Below the pieces are notes generated by a model, which saw only the letters and a list, made by a program, of their open reading frames with translations, did no database searches and was not told where the DNA came from. Both the position numbers and the translations under genes were made by a program. From Sebaldella termitidis ATCC 33386 (GTDB taxonomy: Bacteria > Fusobacteriota > Fusobacteriia > Fusobacteriales > Leptotrichiaceae), in assembly GCF_000024405.1 (NCBI RefSeq), contig NC_013517.1:3131989-3195988 (forward strand): a DNA stretch of 64,000 nucleotides, read 5' to 3'. The stretch's first letter is position 1. Each line of letters opens with the position of its first letter. Shown piece by piece: positions 1 through 8,208 of the stretch.

Positions 1-423
1 CCCTGTTCTTCCGGGAACATTATATATCATTAAAGGAAATTTTGTAGCATCTGCTATAGCCTTATAATGCTCGAATATTCCTCTCTGCGTAGGCTTGTTA
101 TAATAAGGACATGTACTTAATGCAGCATCTGCACCAAGTGATTTTGCATATTCTGTTAGCTCTATGGCTCTCTTGGTATTATTCGATCCAGCACCGGCTA
201 TTACCTGTATTTTGCCCTTTGCCTCCTCCATTACCACTCTTATTACTTTTTCATGCTCCTCATATGATAAAGTAGGGTATTCTCCGGTTGTTCCACATGG
301 CACTATACCGCTCGTACCATTTTCAATGTGAAAGTGAACCAATTCTCTTATTTTATCCTCATCTATCTCGTCATTTTTGGTAAACGGGGTTATTAACGCT
401 ACATAAGAACCTTTAAATTCCAT
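1..423 (-). CDS. dapA: 4-hydroxy-tetrahydrodipicolinate synthase, N-terminal part (cut by window edge)
   Basis: DapA condenses pyruvate with aspartate semialdehyde in the cytoplasm, the first committed step to DAP and lysine. The reverse-strand reading begins MEFKGSYVALITPF at position 423 and runs off the window at base 1, giving about 141 residues, roughly half of the usual 290. Family marks visible are the GTTGE phosphate-loop motif near residues 44-48 and the YYNKPTQ and MIYNVPGRT segments of the TIM barrel. The Schiff-base lysine lies beyond the edge. An AGGAGAG ribosome site precedes the ATG. It is the last visible gene of the lysine operon, 26 bases after the small secreted-protein gene. 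Confidence 0.95.
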   Translation of the reverse strand, partial: MEFKGSYVALITPFTKNDEIDEDKIRELVHFHIENGTSGIVPCGTTGEYPTLSYEEHEKVIRVVMEEAKGKIQVIAGAGSNNTKRAIELTEYAKSLGADAALSTCPYYNKPTQRGIFEHYKAIADATKFPLMIYNVPGRTG

Positions 424-449
424 AATATCATCTCTCCTATTCATAAAAA

Positions 450-887
450 TTAATATATTTTTTTAAACTCTCCTTTTTCAATTCTCCATCCCGGCCATTT
501 TCCCTCTTCGTACAGCTCGGGAGCTGACGTATGCAGAGTATAATATCCTTCATATAAATGTTTTTTTCCTTTGGTATCTTCCGAAAATATTTTTACATTA
601 TAGGTTACCCATCTGTTTCCTGCTCCGGCATCTGAATCCTTATATTTATAATACAGATCTATATGCTTTGTATCGCTGTATCCCTTTTTCCATTTTTCAA
701 AATCCGGTCCGGGCTTTAGTTTCCAGTAGTTCCAGGCTCTCTGAAAATCTTTTGTATTAATCGCATTTTCGAATGAAAGCATCACATGCTCGGGACTGCT
801 CACATCATCATACTTACTTGTCATATCAGCCGGCACTCTGGTAATCACTACCAGAAAAAATAAAACATAAAATAAAATCTTTTTCAT
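450..887 (-). CDS. small secreted hypothetical protein inside the lysine operon
   Basis: A 145-residue protein of unknown function. It has an N-terminal signal peptide (MKKILFYVLFFLVV core, likely cleaved near VPA at about residue 20), so it is probably periplasmic or secreted. The mature part is rich in aromatic and charged residues (WNYWKLKPGPDFEKW, then GKWPGWRIEKGEFKKIY at the end) and has the look of a single compact alpha/beta domain of the NTF2-like or DUF4878 kind; that is a guess. I chose the ATG at 887 because GAGGTG sits six bases before it; a GTG at 896 overlaps that ribosome site. It lies between dapF (53-base gap) and dapA (26-base gap), so it should be co-transcribed with lysine genes. 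Confidence 0.75.
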   Translation of the reverse strand: MKKILFYVLFFLVVITRVPADMTSKYDDVSSPEHVMLSFENAINTKDFQRAWNYWKLKPGPDFEKWKKGYSDTKHIDLYYKYKDSDAGAGNRWVTYNVKIFSEDTKGKKHLYEGYYTLHTSAPELYEEGKWPGWRIEKGEFKKIY

Positions 888-940
888 ATTCAGCACCTCG
901 ATTACAAAGAATTTTTTATAAAGTTTAAAATTATAAAATA

Positions 941-1798
941 CTACTCGCCTTCATAGCTGTAATATCCTTCTGCCACCTTTTCGCTGGGACCTGTCATAAA
1001 AGCTTCTTTTCCGTGTTCCGGATATTCTATCACAAGAATTCCGCCCGGTACTTCTACGTTCACCTTACTGTCTGTTTTCCCGAGATATGCCGTCAAAACT
1101 GCAGAAGCTGTGGCTCCTGTACCACAGGCCAGTGTAAGTCCTGCACCTCTTTCCCATGTTGTTACCTTTATATTATTTCTGTCCTTTATTTCTACAAAAT
1201 TAGCATTTACTTTTTTAGGAAATAATTCCGTAAAATTTTCTATTTTTTTTCCTGTTCCCTCTATATCTGTTTTTGAAAGATCATCCGAAAATATCATTGA
1301 ATGGTCTGTTCCCATAAATATAAACGATATCTCTATTTCTTCACCGTCTATTGTTATTTTTTCATTTATAAAATTATCTTTATCCGTATTTATCAGTTCC
1401 TTTACATTAAATACAGGCTTTCCCATATTTACCCTTGCAAAAAATGTTCCTTTTTCATCTGTATATGTATCCAGTATCATATCTCCCGGTATTGTTTTCA
1501 CAGTAAACTTATCTTCTGCTACATAGCTGTTATTTTTCAGGTAATATGCAAAGCATCTTATTCCGTTGCCGCACATCGGGGCCTGACTTCCGTCAGAATT
1601 ATAGTACAGCATGAAAGGAACTTCATCCACATACTTTAGTATAAGTATTCCGTCTCCTCCGATTCCGAATCGTCTGTGACACACTTTTTCGGCAAGTTTG
1701 CTGTAATCTTTTATATTATTTTTTTCAAGCTCTTTTTCATCAAATATCACAAAATCATTTCCCAGTCCGTGATATTTTTCAAATTTTAGTTTTAACAT
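941..1798 (-). CDS. dapF: diaminopimelate epimerase
   Basis: DapF converts LL-DAP to meso-DAP, a cofactor-independent two-base epimerisation in the cytoplasm. The 285-residue product has the two catalytic cysteines in their normal settings: Cys76 in the MCGNGIRC segment and Cys225 in LACGTGATA. The N-terminal signature KYHGLGNDFVIFD is present. Around residues 162-166 the usual GNPH motif reads GTDH, a mild departure. The start at 1798 is preceded by GAGGAG; an upstream in-frame start at 1831 would overlap lysC and lacks a ribosome site. It follows lysC after 22 bases in the lysine operon. Confidence 0.95.
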   Translation of the reverse strand: MLKLKFEKYHGLGNDFVIFDEKELEKNNIKDYSKLAEKVCHRRFGIGGDGILILKYVDEVPFMLYYNSDGSQAPMCGNGIRCFAYYLKNNSYVAEDKFTVKTIPGDMILDTYTDEKGTFFARVNMGKPVFNVKELINTDKDNFINEKITIDGEEIEISFIFMGTDHSMIFSDDLSKTDIEGTGKKIENFTELFPKKVNANFVEIKDRNNIKVTTWERGAGLTLACGTGATASAVLTAYLGKTDSKVNVEVPGGILVIEYPEHGKEAFMTGPSEKVAEGYYSYEGE

Positions 1799-1820
1799 AA
1801 TCTTTACTCCTCTGCCGTTT

Positions 1821-3023
1821 TTATATTTCAAATTCTTTTGAAAGCAGAACCGCTACTTTTTCTTTGTCTTCTCCGTTAATAATTAAAGAAATGCTTATTT
1901 CGGAAGTAGAAACCTGATGAAAGCTTATGCTGTTTTCTGCAAGTATCTTAAAGACTCTTGATGCTATACCTATATTACTGATCATTCCTATACCGACCAG
2001 TGAGATTTTCACTACATCTTTGTTAATCTCCGGCTTTATGTCAGGAAGTGCCTCTTTTATTTCCGTTATTGTTCTTTCAAGTGCAGTTTCGTCGGTCTTC
2101 GGACATGTAAATGCCATGCTGCCGTGACTGGCAGTTACATCATTCTGACTTATCATATCTATATTTACACCGTTTTTTTCTGCTGAATTAAATACTATAT
2201 AGACATTTTTTGCATAAGTTGGTATATTTTCTATGTTTACCATCGCAGTATTTTCATTTATAGAAATACCTGTGATCAGCTTCTTTTCCATACATTTCTC
2301 CTCTGCACATATTATAGTTCCGTTTTTTTCTCCCAATGATTTTCCTACATAAATTTCCACTCCGTATTTCTTTCCGAGTTCCACAGCTCTGGGCTCCATT
2401 ACTCCTGCGCCGAGATATGCCAGCTCCATCATTTCATCATATGAAATCAAAGGAAGCTTCTTTGCTTCTTTATATACTCTCGGATCTATGGAATATATCC
2501 CGTCCACATCAGTATATATTTCACATCTGGCATCTAAAGCCGCTGCAAGAGCCACTGCCGACGTATCAGACCCGCCTCTTCCCAGCGTAGTAACATCACC
2601 TCGTGAATTAACTCCCTGAAAACCTGCTACTATTACTATTTTTCCTTCTTTCAGCAAATCATTTATTTTATTGTTATCCACTGAATCAATGACATTTTTG
2701 GTATGAAAGCCTGATGTTTTTATTCCCGCCTGTACACCTGTAAGAGAAATCGCATCATAACCTAAGCTTTTCAATGCTATGGCAAGAAGTGCAATTGTAG
2801 TCTGTTCTCCCGTGGACATGAGTCTGTCCAGTTCTCTTTTATCCGGATCCTTTGTTATCTCCTTGGCAAGACTTATCAATGCATCAGTTCTTTTTCCCAT
2901 AGCCGAAACCACTACTATCACGTCATGTCCCTGATCTTTTACCTCTCCCAAATATTTGGCTATTTCTATTATTTTATCAGTAGTCGCTACAGAACTACCG
3001 CCGTATTTATGTACGATTATCAA
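1821..3023 (-). CDS. lysC: aspartate kinase, lysine-operon copy
   Basis: Aspartokinase phosphorylates L-aspartate, the entry to lysine, threonine and methionine synthesis. The N-terminal amino-acid-kinase domain shows VHKYGGSS, VVVSAMGKRTDAL, TTLGRGGSDTSA and the IYTDVDGIYSIDPR segment; two ACT domains fill the last ~150 residues and are where lysine feedback would act. I place the start at the TTG at 3023, five bases after a strong GGAGGAG, giving the usual family start (M)IIVHKYGG; another TTG at 3056 overlaps lysA. It sits between lysA and dapF under the lysine riboswitch, which marks it as the lysine-branch isoform, as distinct from the copy at 22663. Confidence 0.93.
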   Translation of the reverse strand: MIIVHKYGGSSVATTDKIIEIAKYLGEVKDQGHDVIVVVSAMGKRTDALISLAKEITKDPDKRELDRLMSTGEQTTIALLAIALKSLGYDAISLTGVQAGIKTSGFHTKNVIDSVDNNKINDLLKEGKIVIVAGFQGVNSRGDVTTLGRGGSDTSAVALAAALDARCEIYTDVDGIYSIDPRVYKEAKKLPLISYDEMMELAYLGAGVMEPRAVELGKKYGVEIYVGKSLGEKNGTIICAEEKCMEKKLITGISINENTAMVNIENIPTYAKNVYIVFNSAEKNGVNIDMISQNDVTASHGSMAFTCPKTDETALERTITEIKEALPDIKPEINKDVVKISLVGIGMISNIGIASRVFKILAENSISFHQVSTSEISISLIINGEDKEKVAVLLSKEFEI

Positions 3024-3045
3024 GGAAGCTCCTCCATTTCCATTG

Positions 3046-4353
3046 TTATAATTCAAATATAATATCGTTTCTTACCAGATCATCTAAAGTTTCTCTTTTT
3101 ACTGCAAGCTTTGCCTGTCCGTCTTTTACAAATACAAGAGCCGGTTTTGCAAATCTGTTATAATTGCTTGACATAGAATAGCAGTATGCCCCTGTCGTAG
3201 GAACAGCTATTATATCTCCTACTTCTGCGTTCTGAAGCTTTGCATTCCCTATTAATACATCTCCCGATTCACAGAATTTCCCTGCAAGAGTTATCTCTTT
3301 TCTGTCTTCATCTTTCAGCTTATTTATTATTCCGGCTTCATATTTTGCCTGATATAAAGCAGGTCTTATATTATCAGCCATTCCGCCGTCAACAAAAACA
3401 TATGTTTTTCCGCCCACAGTTTCTTTAATTCCTCCTACAGTATACAATGTTGTACCGGCATTTGCAACTATACTTCTTCCCGGTTCTATATAAAGATTTT
3501 TGAATCCTATTCTGTATTTAATTTCCATAGCTTCAGTATATGTAATTACTTCCTTTAGAAGCTCGTCAAGCTTTGGCGGCTGGTCTCCCTCAGCATAATA
3601 AACTCCGAAGCCTCCGCCCATATTTACAGTTTCTACTGCTATTCCCAGTTCTTCTTTCAGCTTGCTAAGATATTTGAATATTTCATCAAGTGCAAATATA
3701 AAGAATGCTGACTGAAAAATCTGTGATCCTATATGGGTATGAAATCCTTTAAATTCAATAAATTCACTGTCATCAAGTCTTTTTACTATATCAAAAAGAT
3801 TCTCCTGAAATAATGAAACCCCGAATTTTGAAGTCAGACCTGAGGTTTTTATATACTCGTGTGTATGTGCCTCAATTCCTGGATCTATTCTCAAAAGCAC
3901 CGCCTGCTTTTTATTTTTTTCTCTGCATATTCTTTCTATTTTTTCTATTTCATCTTCATTATCTATAACTATTTCTTTTATTCCATATTCTATTGCCATA
4001 TTCAATTCTTCATCAGACTTGTTATTCCCGTGCATATGTATTCTCTCCATGGGAAATCCCGCTTTTACAGCTGTATATAATTCTCCCGCAGATACTACAT
4101 CAAGATCCAGACCCTTTTTGTTAACAAGATTTACCATTCCTGTGGTAAGAAATGCCTTTCCTGCATAAGCTATCTGTGTATTGAATCTTTCTGATACAAA
4201 AGCTTCCTTCATTATATCAATAGTATCTTCAATAAGTTTTTGATCCATTACATAAAGCGGTGTGCCGAATTCCTCTGTAAGCTTTTCAGTATCTATCCCT
4301 CCGATTTCAAGATTTCCTCTTTCGTTAATTTTTGATGTTCCGAATAATTTCAT
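3046..4353 (-). CDS. lysA: diaminopimelate decarboxylase
   Basis: LysA decarboxylates meso-DAP to L-lysine using PLP, the last step of the pathway. The 435-residue length is normal. The PLP lysine is Lys66 in IAYAGKAFLT; further family motifs are HTHIGSQIF, the glycine loop NMGGGFGVYY, EPGRSIVANAG and the active-site CESGDVL near the C-terminus. The start ATG at 4353 follows GAGGAG. It is the first gene of the operon, directly downstream of the lysine riboswitch and terminator, so its expression should fall when lysine is plentiful. Confidence 0.96.
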   Translation of the reverse strand: MKLFGTSKINERGNLEIGGIDTEKLTEEFGTPLYVMDQKLIEDTIDIMKEAFVSERFNTQIAYAGKAFLTTGMVNLVNKKGLDLDVVSAGELYTAVKAGFPMERIHMHGNNKSDEELNMAIEYGIKEIVIDNEDEIEKIERICREKNKKQAVLLRIDPGIEAHTHEYIKTSGLTSKFGVSLFQENLFDIVKRLDDSEFIEFKGFHTHIGSQIFQSAFFIFALDEIFKYLSKLKEELGIAVETVNMGGGFGVYYAEGDQPPKLDELLKEVITYTEAMEIKYRIGFKNLYIEPGRSIVANAGTTLYTVGGIKETVGGKTYVFVDGGMADNIRPALYQAKYEAGIINKLKDEDRKEITLAGKFCESGDVLIGNAKLQNAEVGDIIAVPTTGAYCYSMSSNYNRFAKPALVFVKDGQAKLAVKRETLDDLVRNDIIFEL

Positions 4354-4371
4354 AATTTTACTCCTCTCAAG

Positions 4372-4408
4372 TCATATATAAAAATGCTGATAGACAAGCC
4401 ATCAGCAG
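4372..4408 (-). terminator. riboswitch-controlled terminator before lysA
   Basis: On the minus strand a TGCTGAT/ATCAGCA stem (4385-4407) with a short loop is followed by a T-rich tract. It lies between the lysine aptamer and lysA, where the expression platform of an L-box riboswitch is expected. Confidence 0.85.
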
Positions 4409-4444
4409 ATAAAATACTATTTATATAAAAGTACTGTATTTATA

Positions 4445-4614
4445 CCTGATAGCTCAACATTACCGATAAACGGAAATGACAGTCTTATGGATATTTTCCA
4501 CAAGCCCAGCTGTGAAACCTGTCAGTTTCTCACAGCTTCGGCGGATACTCCTTTTGATTTATATCACAGACTGACAGTCTCAATAAATCTACTCTTAGCT
4601 TTCCGCGCCTCTAT
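4445..4614 (-). promoter_or_regulatory. lysine riboswitch (L box) aptamer
   Basis: Read on the minus strand, the leader carries the recognisable L-box core: AGAGGCGCGG at its 5' end, AAGAGTA, a GGAGTATCCGCCGAAG segment, the AAACTGACAGGTTTCACAGC hairpin arm, CTGGGCTTGTGG, and a closing GTTGAGCTATCAGG. The order and spacing match the five-helix lysine aptamer. It lies between a consensus promoter and lysA, whose operon makes lysine, so function and context agree. Confidence 0.93.
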
Positions 4615-4629
4615 CTATTATTTTTTACA

Positions 4630-4658
4630 ATTATAAACTATTTAGCTTGAATTGTAAA
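4630..4658 (-). promoter_or_regulatory. promoter of the lysine operon
   Basis: Minus-strand TTTACA (4653-4658), a 17-base spacer and a perfect TATAAT (4630-4635) lie just upstream of the riboswitch aptamer. Confidence 0.8.
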
Positions 4659-4890
4659 ATAATTTTTTCATATACCTAAATTATATTTCATTAATGTATC
4701 CATGATAACATATATTGATATCTTAATCTGTACATTTCTTTTTTCCTGTGATAAACTTGGTTATATCTGAAATTATATAACTGATCCTTTCTGGAAAAAA
4801 CAGCTTTCTATAATTAAGAAAGAATCAGTATTTTTCTCCGGATCAGCAGATAAAAAGCTGAAAAATTAAGATTTAATATGAGGTGGTATT

Positions 4891-5445
4891 ATGAAGAAGA
4901 TAAAAATCAGTGATATTCCATGGAAGGAGCTGACTACTCCTTACGGGAGAGGAACAGATATTCCCAGACTTATTGAGAACAGAAATTACAAAGAATTAAA
5001 TAATCTTCTGGAACATCAGGAAACATTATGGCAGGTTACTCCATGGGGAGTATACTTTCTCCTTATCCAGCTGGAAGAAGACTTTGCGGAGGGAAAAAAG
5101 AATTTTAGCTTTGATCAGATGGAAATTTATGATCTGGTTCTGACTTCATTTAAAAATGTTATCCAGAATGATTATGATAAGTCAGAGATTTTTACTGATC
5201 CTCTTGAGCTTATTTCAGAAGGTTCCTTATGGTCTGCTCCTGAGGATGACGACGAATTATACTGGGAAGAAGAATTCCCACCCGGCTACGATGACATTTC
5301 ATTTTTGAATACTTATTACTATTCATGGAAATTCATAAATGACAAAGCCGGATTATTTGAAAAAATAAAGGATTCTACAGACAATAAGGAGCTTAAAGAT
5401 TTTTTGACCGGCATTCTTGCGGAATTAAAAGAATTTTCAGTATAG
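4891..5445 (+). CDS. acidic hypothetical protein, possibly immunity-like
   Basis: A 184-residue cytoplasmic protein that I do not recognise. It begins MKKIKISDIPWKELTTPYGR, has no signal peptide or membrane segment, and carries a strongly acidic middle (SAPEDDDELYWEEEF, about residues 115-130). The size, acidity and aromatic content resemble immunity proteins of polymorphic toxin systems, but there is no toxin gene beside it, so this is only a suggestion. GAGGTGG precedes the ATG. It stands alone on the plus strand between the lysine operon and the interrupted DUF7336-type gene, and ends at a long hairpin terminator. Confidence 0.7.
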   Translation: MKKIKISDIPWKELTTPYGRGTDIPRLIENRNYKELNNLLEHQETLWQVTPWGVYFLLIQLEEDFAEGKKNFSFDQMEIYDLVLTSFKNVIQNDYDKSEIFTDPLELISEGSLWSAPEDDDELYWEEEFPPGYDDISFLNTYYYSWKFINDKAGLFEKIKDSTDNKELKDFLTGILAELKEFSV

Positions 5446-5496
5446 ATATGAAATTTTGATACTTTTATTTATAAAATTGAAAAATGATACAAAATT

Positions 5497-5545
5497 AAAA
5501 TATGAAGAGAGAATATTTTTATTCTTTTCTTCATATTTTTACAAT
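5497..5545. terminator. bidirectional terminator hairpin
   Basis: A long imperfect hairpin with outer arms AAAATATGAAGA and TCTTCATATTTT lies between two convergent genes (plus strand ending at 5445, minus strand ending at 5562). A-rich and T-rich flanks allow it to act both ways. Confidence 0.7.
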
Positions 5546-5561
5546 TCAAACTATCTATTAA

Positions 5562-6008
5562 CTATTTTTCCCGCTTTATTGATTCCAGATACTCTTCAAA
5601 TGTAATAAATCCTCCCTCCCAGCCAAAGTCTAAATCAACATACCATTTCTCTACATAGTATCCTCTTGATCTAGGTTTCAAATTCTTTTTTATTTTATAT
5701 TCAGCAAGATATCCCCTAGCTTTTTTTATAGTTGAAAAGAATCCTAGAATCTCGTTATCTTCTGTATCATCCTTATATTCTTTATGCTACCCTAAAAGAT
5801 AGACTTTTTTAAATTCTCTATTATCTTTTTTTCCGTCTATAATATATTTTTTTATTTTGAATCCATTGGGAAATCTTTCAAACCCCTCATATTTGACATA
5901 TTCCTGCACTTTTTCTTCTGCTTTTTCAAGTGTTGAACAAATTCCGATATATTTTCTCTCTATCAAGTTCTTTTCTGCTTTTCTTGTATGTGTTAAAAAA
6001 TAGACCAT
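5562..6008 (-). pseudogene. tandem DUF7336-like protein interrupted by an in-frame TAG
   Basis: The ATG at 6008 (AGGGG ribosome site) opens a 73-residue reading frame that stops at TAG 5787-5789. The same frame continues without a shift for 74 more codons to a second TAG at 5562. Both halves look like the same small domain: the first has VYFLTH then IGICSTLEKAEEKVQEY and FKIKKYIID, the second has VYLLG-stop-HKEY, LGFFSTIKKARGYLAEY and YYVEKWYVD. The first strand of the second domain spans the stop. So the gene probably encoded a two-domain protein of about 148 residues, lost by one nonsense change, or is read through. The function of DUF7336-type proteins is unknown to me. Confidence 0.75.
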
Positions 6009-6133
6009 AAAATCATCCCCTATATTTTTAGTTCTCCTAAGTAAAATCATAATTTTTTTATACTTAAAATTCAACTTTATATAAAATACCCGCACAAAAA
6101 ATTTAATTTCCCTCTACAGGTATTTACACTAAC

Positions 6134-6460
6134 TCAATTCTGAAAAATCCTCTTATCATACACCTTATATATTTCATATGCCGGTTCCTCGTAAGGATGC
6201 TCTTTCAGCAGTATTTCCACTACATTCTCAATATATTCAGCCGAGCAAAGCATTTCTATCCTGTACTCTGCCACTGTCTCCATTTCTCCTGTTTTCCCCA
6301 AAAAAGGGTCACTTCCTGTAAGGGGTCTGAACTGTCCGGTACCTTTTACTTCAAAGGAACACATATCATAATTTTCATATTTTCCTGCCCCGGCTTCAAA
6401 TAAAGATTTTTTCATATTTTCCTTATATTCCTCAGGTATAAAAAAGACAAACTTATACAT
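6134..6460 (-). CDS. stand-alone YqfO/NIF3-insert-type domain protein
   Basis: A 108-residue protein made of the domain that is inserted in some NIF3/YqfO proteins and has a CutA/PII-like fold. Visible signatures are GTGQFRPLTGSDPFLG (about residues 40-56), VAEYRIEMLC, and the C-terminal HPYEEPAYEIY. The domain exists as a free-standing protein in many bacteria; its role is not established, though metal or ligand binding has been proposed for the fold. GAGGAAG precedes the ATG. It lies downstream of the beta-glucoside unit and is separated from it by a terminator at 6495-6521, so it is probably transcribed on its own. Confidence 0.85.
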   Translation of the reverse strand: MYKFVFFIPEEYKENMKKSLFEAGAGKYENYDMCSFEVKGTGQFRPLTGSDPFLGKTGEMETVAEYRIEMLCSAEYIENVVEILLKEHPYEEPAYEIYKVYDKRIFQN

Positions 6461-6494
6461 TTTTATCTTCCTCGCTCTCCAAAATTAATTATCC

Positions 6495-6521
6495 AAAAAG
6501 GGAGAAAAAAACTCTTCTCCC
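6495..6521 (-). terminator. terminator of the beta-glucoside unit
   Basis: Minus-strand hairpin GGGAGAA...TTCTCCC (6500-6521) followed by TTTTT, 52 bases after the stop of the small membrane-protein gene at 6573. Confidence 0.75.
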
Positions 6522-6572
6522 ATATATAATATCACTTTATTAGTATTTAGAACATCATTTTAAAATATCTTT

Positions 6573-6839
6573 TTATTTTCCCGTTTCATTATACCTTTCC
6601 ACTCTTTTGGCATAATGTATCTGAATTAAAGCTGCGAAAAATACCGTAACCAGGATTATCAGCCCGTAAAATCTGTTTCCCAGTACCGCACATATTAACA
6701 CACTTATAAATACTCCTCCTATACTCATAAGTACAAGTTTAAACGTTCCTATATTTCCCAGTTTTTCATTTTTCCCGAAAATAATGCGGGTTATTGCTAT
6801 AATCACAGCTAAAATAACTGTTCCAAAAACTGAATACAT
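6573..6839 (-). CDS. small membrane protein after the EIIC gene
   Basis: An 88-residue protein with three likely transmembrane segments (VFGTVILAVIIAITRIIF, LVLMSIGGVFISVLICAVLG and FYGLIILVTVFFAALIQ) and a charged C-terminal tail. I do not recognise a family. The ATG at 6839 is preceded by AGGTGGAG; an upstream in-frame TTG at 6860 has no ribosome site. It follows the EIIC gene by 33 bases and precedes the terminator, so it is the last gene of the beta-glucoside transcription unit. A role in the transporter is possible but unproven. Confidence 0.7.
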   Translation of the reverse strand: MYSVFGTVILAVIIAITRIIFGKNEKLGNIGTFKLVLMSIGGVFISVLICAVLGNRFYGLIILVTVFFAALIQIHYAKRVERYNETGK

Positions 6840-6872
6840 ATTCTCCACCTTTTCTTTCAATAAATTATTTTT

Positions 6873-8174
6873 TTATTCTCCGACAGACTGTACATTTTCA
6901 TTGTCCAGAGTTCTCTTTTCAAACAGCTTGAAAAAGGGATAATATATGGCAAGTGATACAAAAAAGCATATAAAAACAAGAACGCATGCCATCCAGTTCC
7001 AGTTTGTCGTTATCAGTGCTCCTAATGGTGCCGGCACTGTAAAGGGAGGTTTTACCATCATTCTGGGTATAATGTTTAAAGCAGTAAAAATATATACAAT
7101 AATAGTGTTAACCACAGGAACCAGCATAAACGGCACTGCCAGAAGAGGATTCATTACTATGGGTGCTCCGAATATCATCGGCTCGTTTATATTAAAAATT
7201 CCGGGAAGTATAGAAAGCTTTCCAAGCTGTTTCAGATACTGTGATTTTGATGTCATAAAAAGTACTACCAGTGCCAGAGTTCCTCCTGTTCCTCCCATCT
7301 GTGCATACCATTGAAAAAACTGTTCTGTAAATATGTTCGGAAGCTGATAAGCACTTATTCCTGCCTGGAATAATTCCATATTCTGTATTATCGCCTGATC
7401 CCAGAATGGTCTGATTATTGGACCCAAAACTGCATGACCGTGTATACCGAAAATCCAGAATAAGCATATGAAAAATTGTGTTAAAACTCCGCCGATAAGA
7501 TTATTCCCTGTTAAAAATACCTTTAACGGAGAAATTGCAAATGATATGATACCATTCAGATCAAATCCGAAAAAATGACGAGGTATCCAAAATAATATTA
7601 TTATAATAAGCGTTGGAAATAAAGCTGCGAACGAACTTGCCACTACAGGCGGTACTCCGTCAGGCATCTTTATTTCTATCTTCTTTTCTTTTACAAAACG
7701 ATAAATTTCCACTGCTATAAGTGAAGCCACTATAGCACCGAAAAGACCCTGTGAGCTGAGCGGAGCTATAGGAATGTATCTCCCTGAAACTGTTGTTCCT
7801 GCAGTAGTCACACCTTCTTTTATATTTACAGGTACTATCATAAGTATAGTAGCCAGCATAGCCAGAAAACCGCTTGTTACATCATCAAGCTTATAGCTTT
7901 TTCCAAGAAAAGATCCTATGGTAAATGCACTGTATAAAGACATTATTCCCACTGTAAAACGAAAAGGAATATCCAGTGCGTCTTTATAAGGAGCTATTAA
8001 CTCTGCATATCCGTTTATCGGAATATTCAGCAATATTACAAAAAATGAACCGACAATTGTAAGCGGCAATATAGAAATAAGTCCGTTTCTTACTGCCTGC
8101 ATGTGCCTCTGGCTCCCTATTGCATTTGCCACAGGCATCATTTTTTCCGCAAATCTTTCTAATACTTTCTCCAT
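6873..8174 (-). CDS. PTS EIIC, lactose/cellobiose (CelB) family
   Basis: The membrane channel subunit of a phosphotransferase transporter that takes up and phosphorylates beta-glucosides such as cellobiose or lichenan fragments. At 433 residues it has about ten hydrophobic spans and the family's substrate-site region, GIFNINEPMIFGAPIVMNP (about residues 325-343). It starts MEKVLERFAEKMMPVANAIGSQRHM, typical for CelB-type EIIC. It lies just downstream of the GH1 phospho-glucosidase gene (34-base gap). No EIIA or EIIB of the lactose/cellobiose family is in the window, so those must be supplied from elsewhere. Confidence 0.93.
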   Translation of the reverse strand: MEKVLERFAEKMMPVANAIGSQRHMQAVRNGLISILPLTIVGSFFVILLNIPINGYAELIAPYKDALDIPFRFTVGIMSLYSAFTIGSFLGKSYKLDDVTSGFLAMLATILMIVPVNIKEGVTTAGTTVSGRYIPIAPLSSQGLFGAIVASLIAVEIYRFVKEKKIEIKMPDGVPPVVASSFAALFPTLIIIILFWIPRHFFGFDLNGIISFAISPLKVFLTGNNLIGGVLTQFFICLFWIFGIHGHAVLGPIIRPFWDQAIIQNMELFQAGISAYQLPNIFTEQFFQWYAQMGGTGGTLALVVLFMTSKSQYLKQLGKLSILPGIFNINEPMIFGAPIVMNPLLAVPFMLVPVVNTIIVYIFTALNIIPRMMVKPPFTVPAPLGALITTNWNWMACVLVFICFFVSLAIYYPFFKLFEKRTLDNENVQSVGE

Positions 8175-8208
8175 CCTAACTTCCTTTCTTTCTCTATATT
8201 TTACTTAA

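Noticed and set aside
7192-7467. 91-codon frame inside the EIIC gene, same strand
   Set aside because: Alternate-frame shadow within a full-length conserved EIIC gene.
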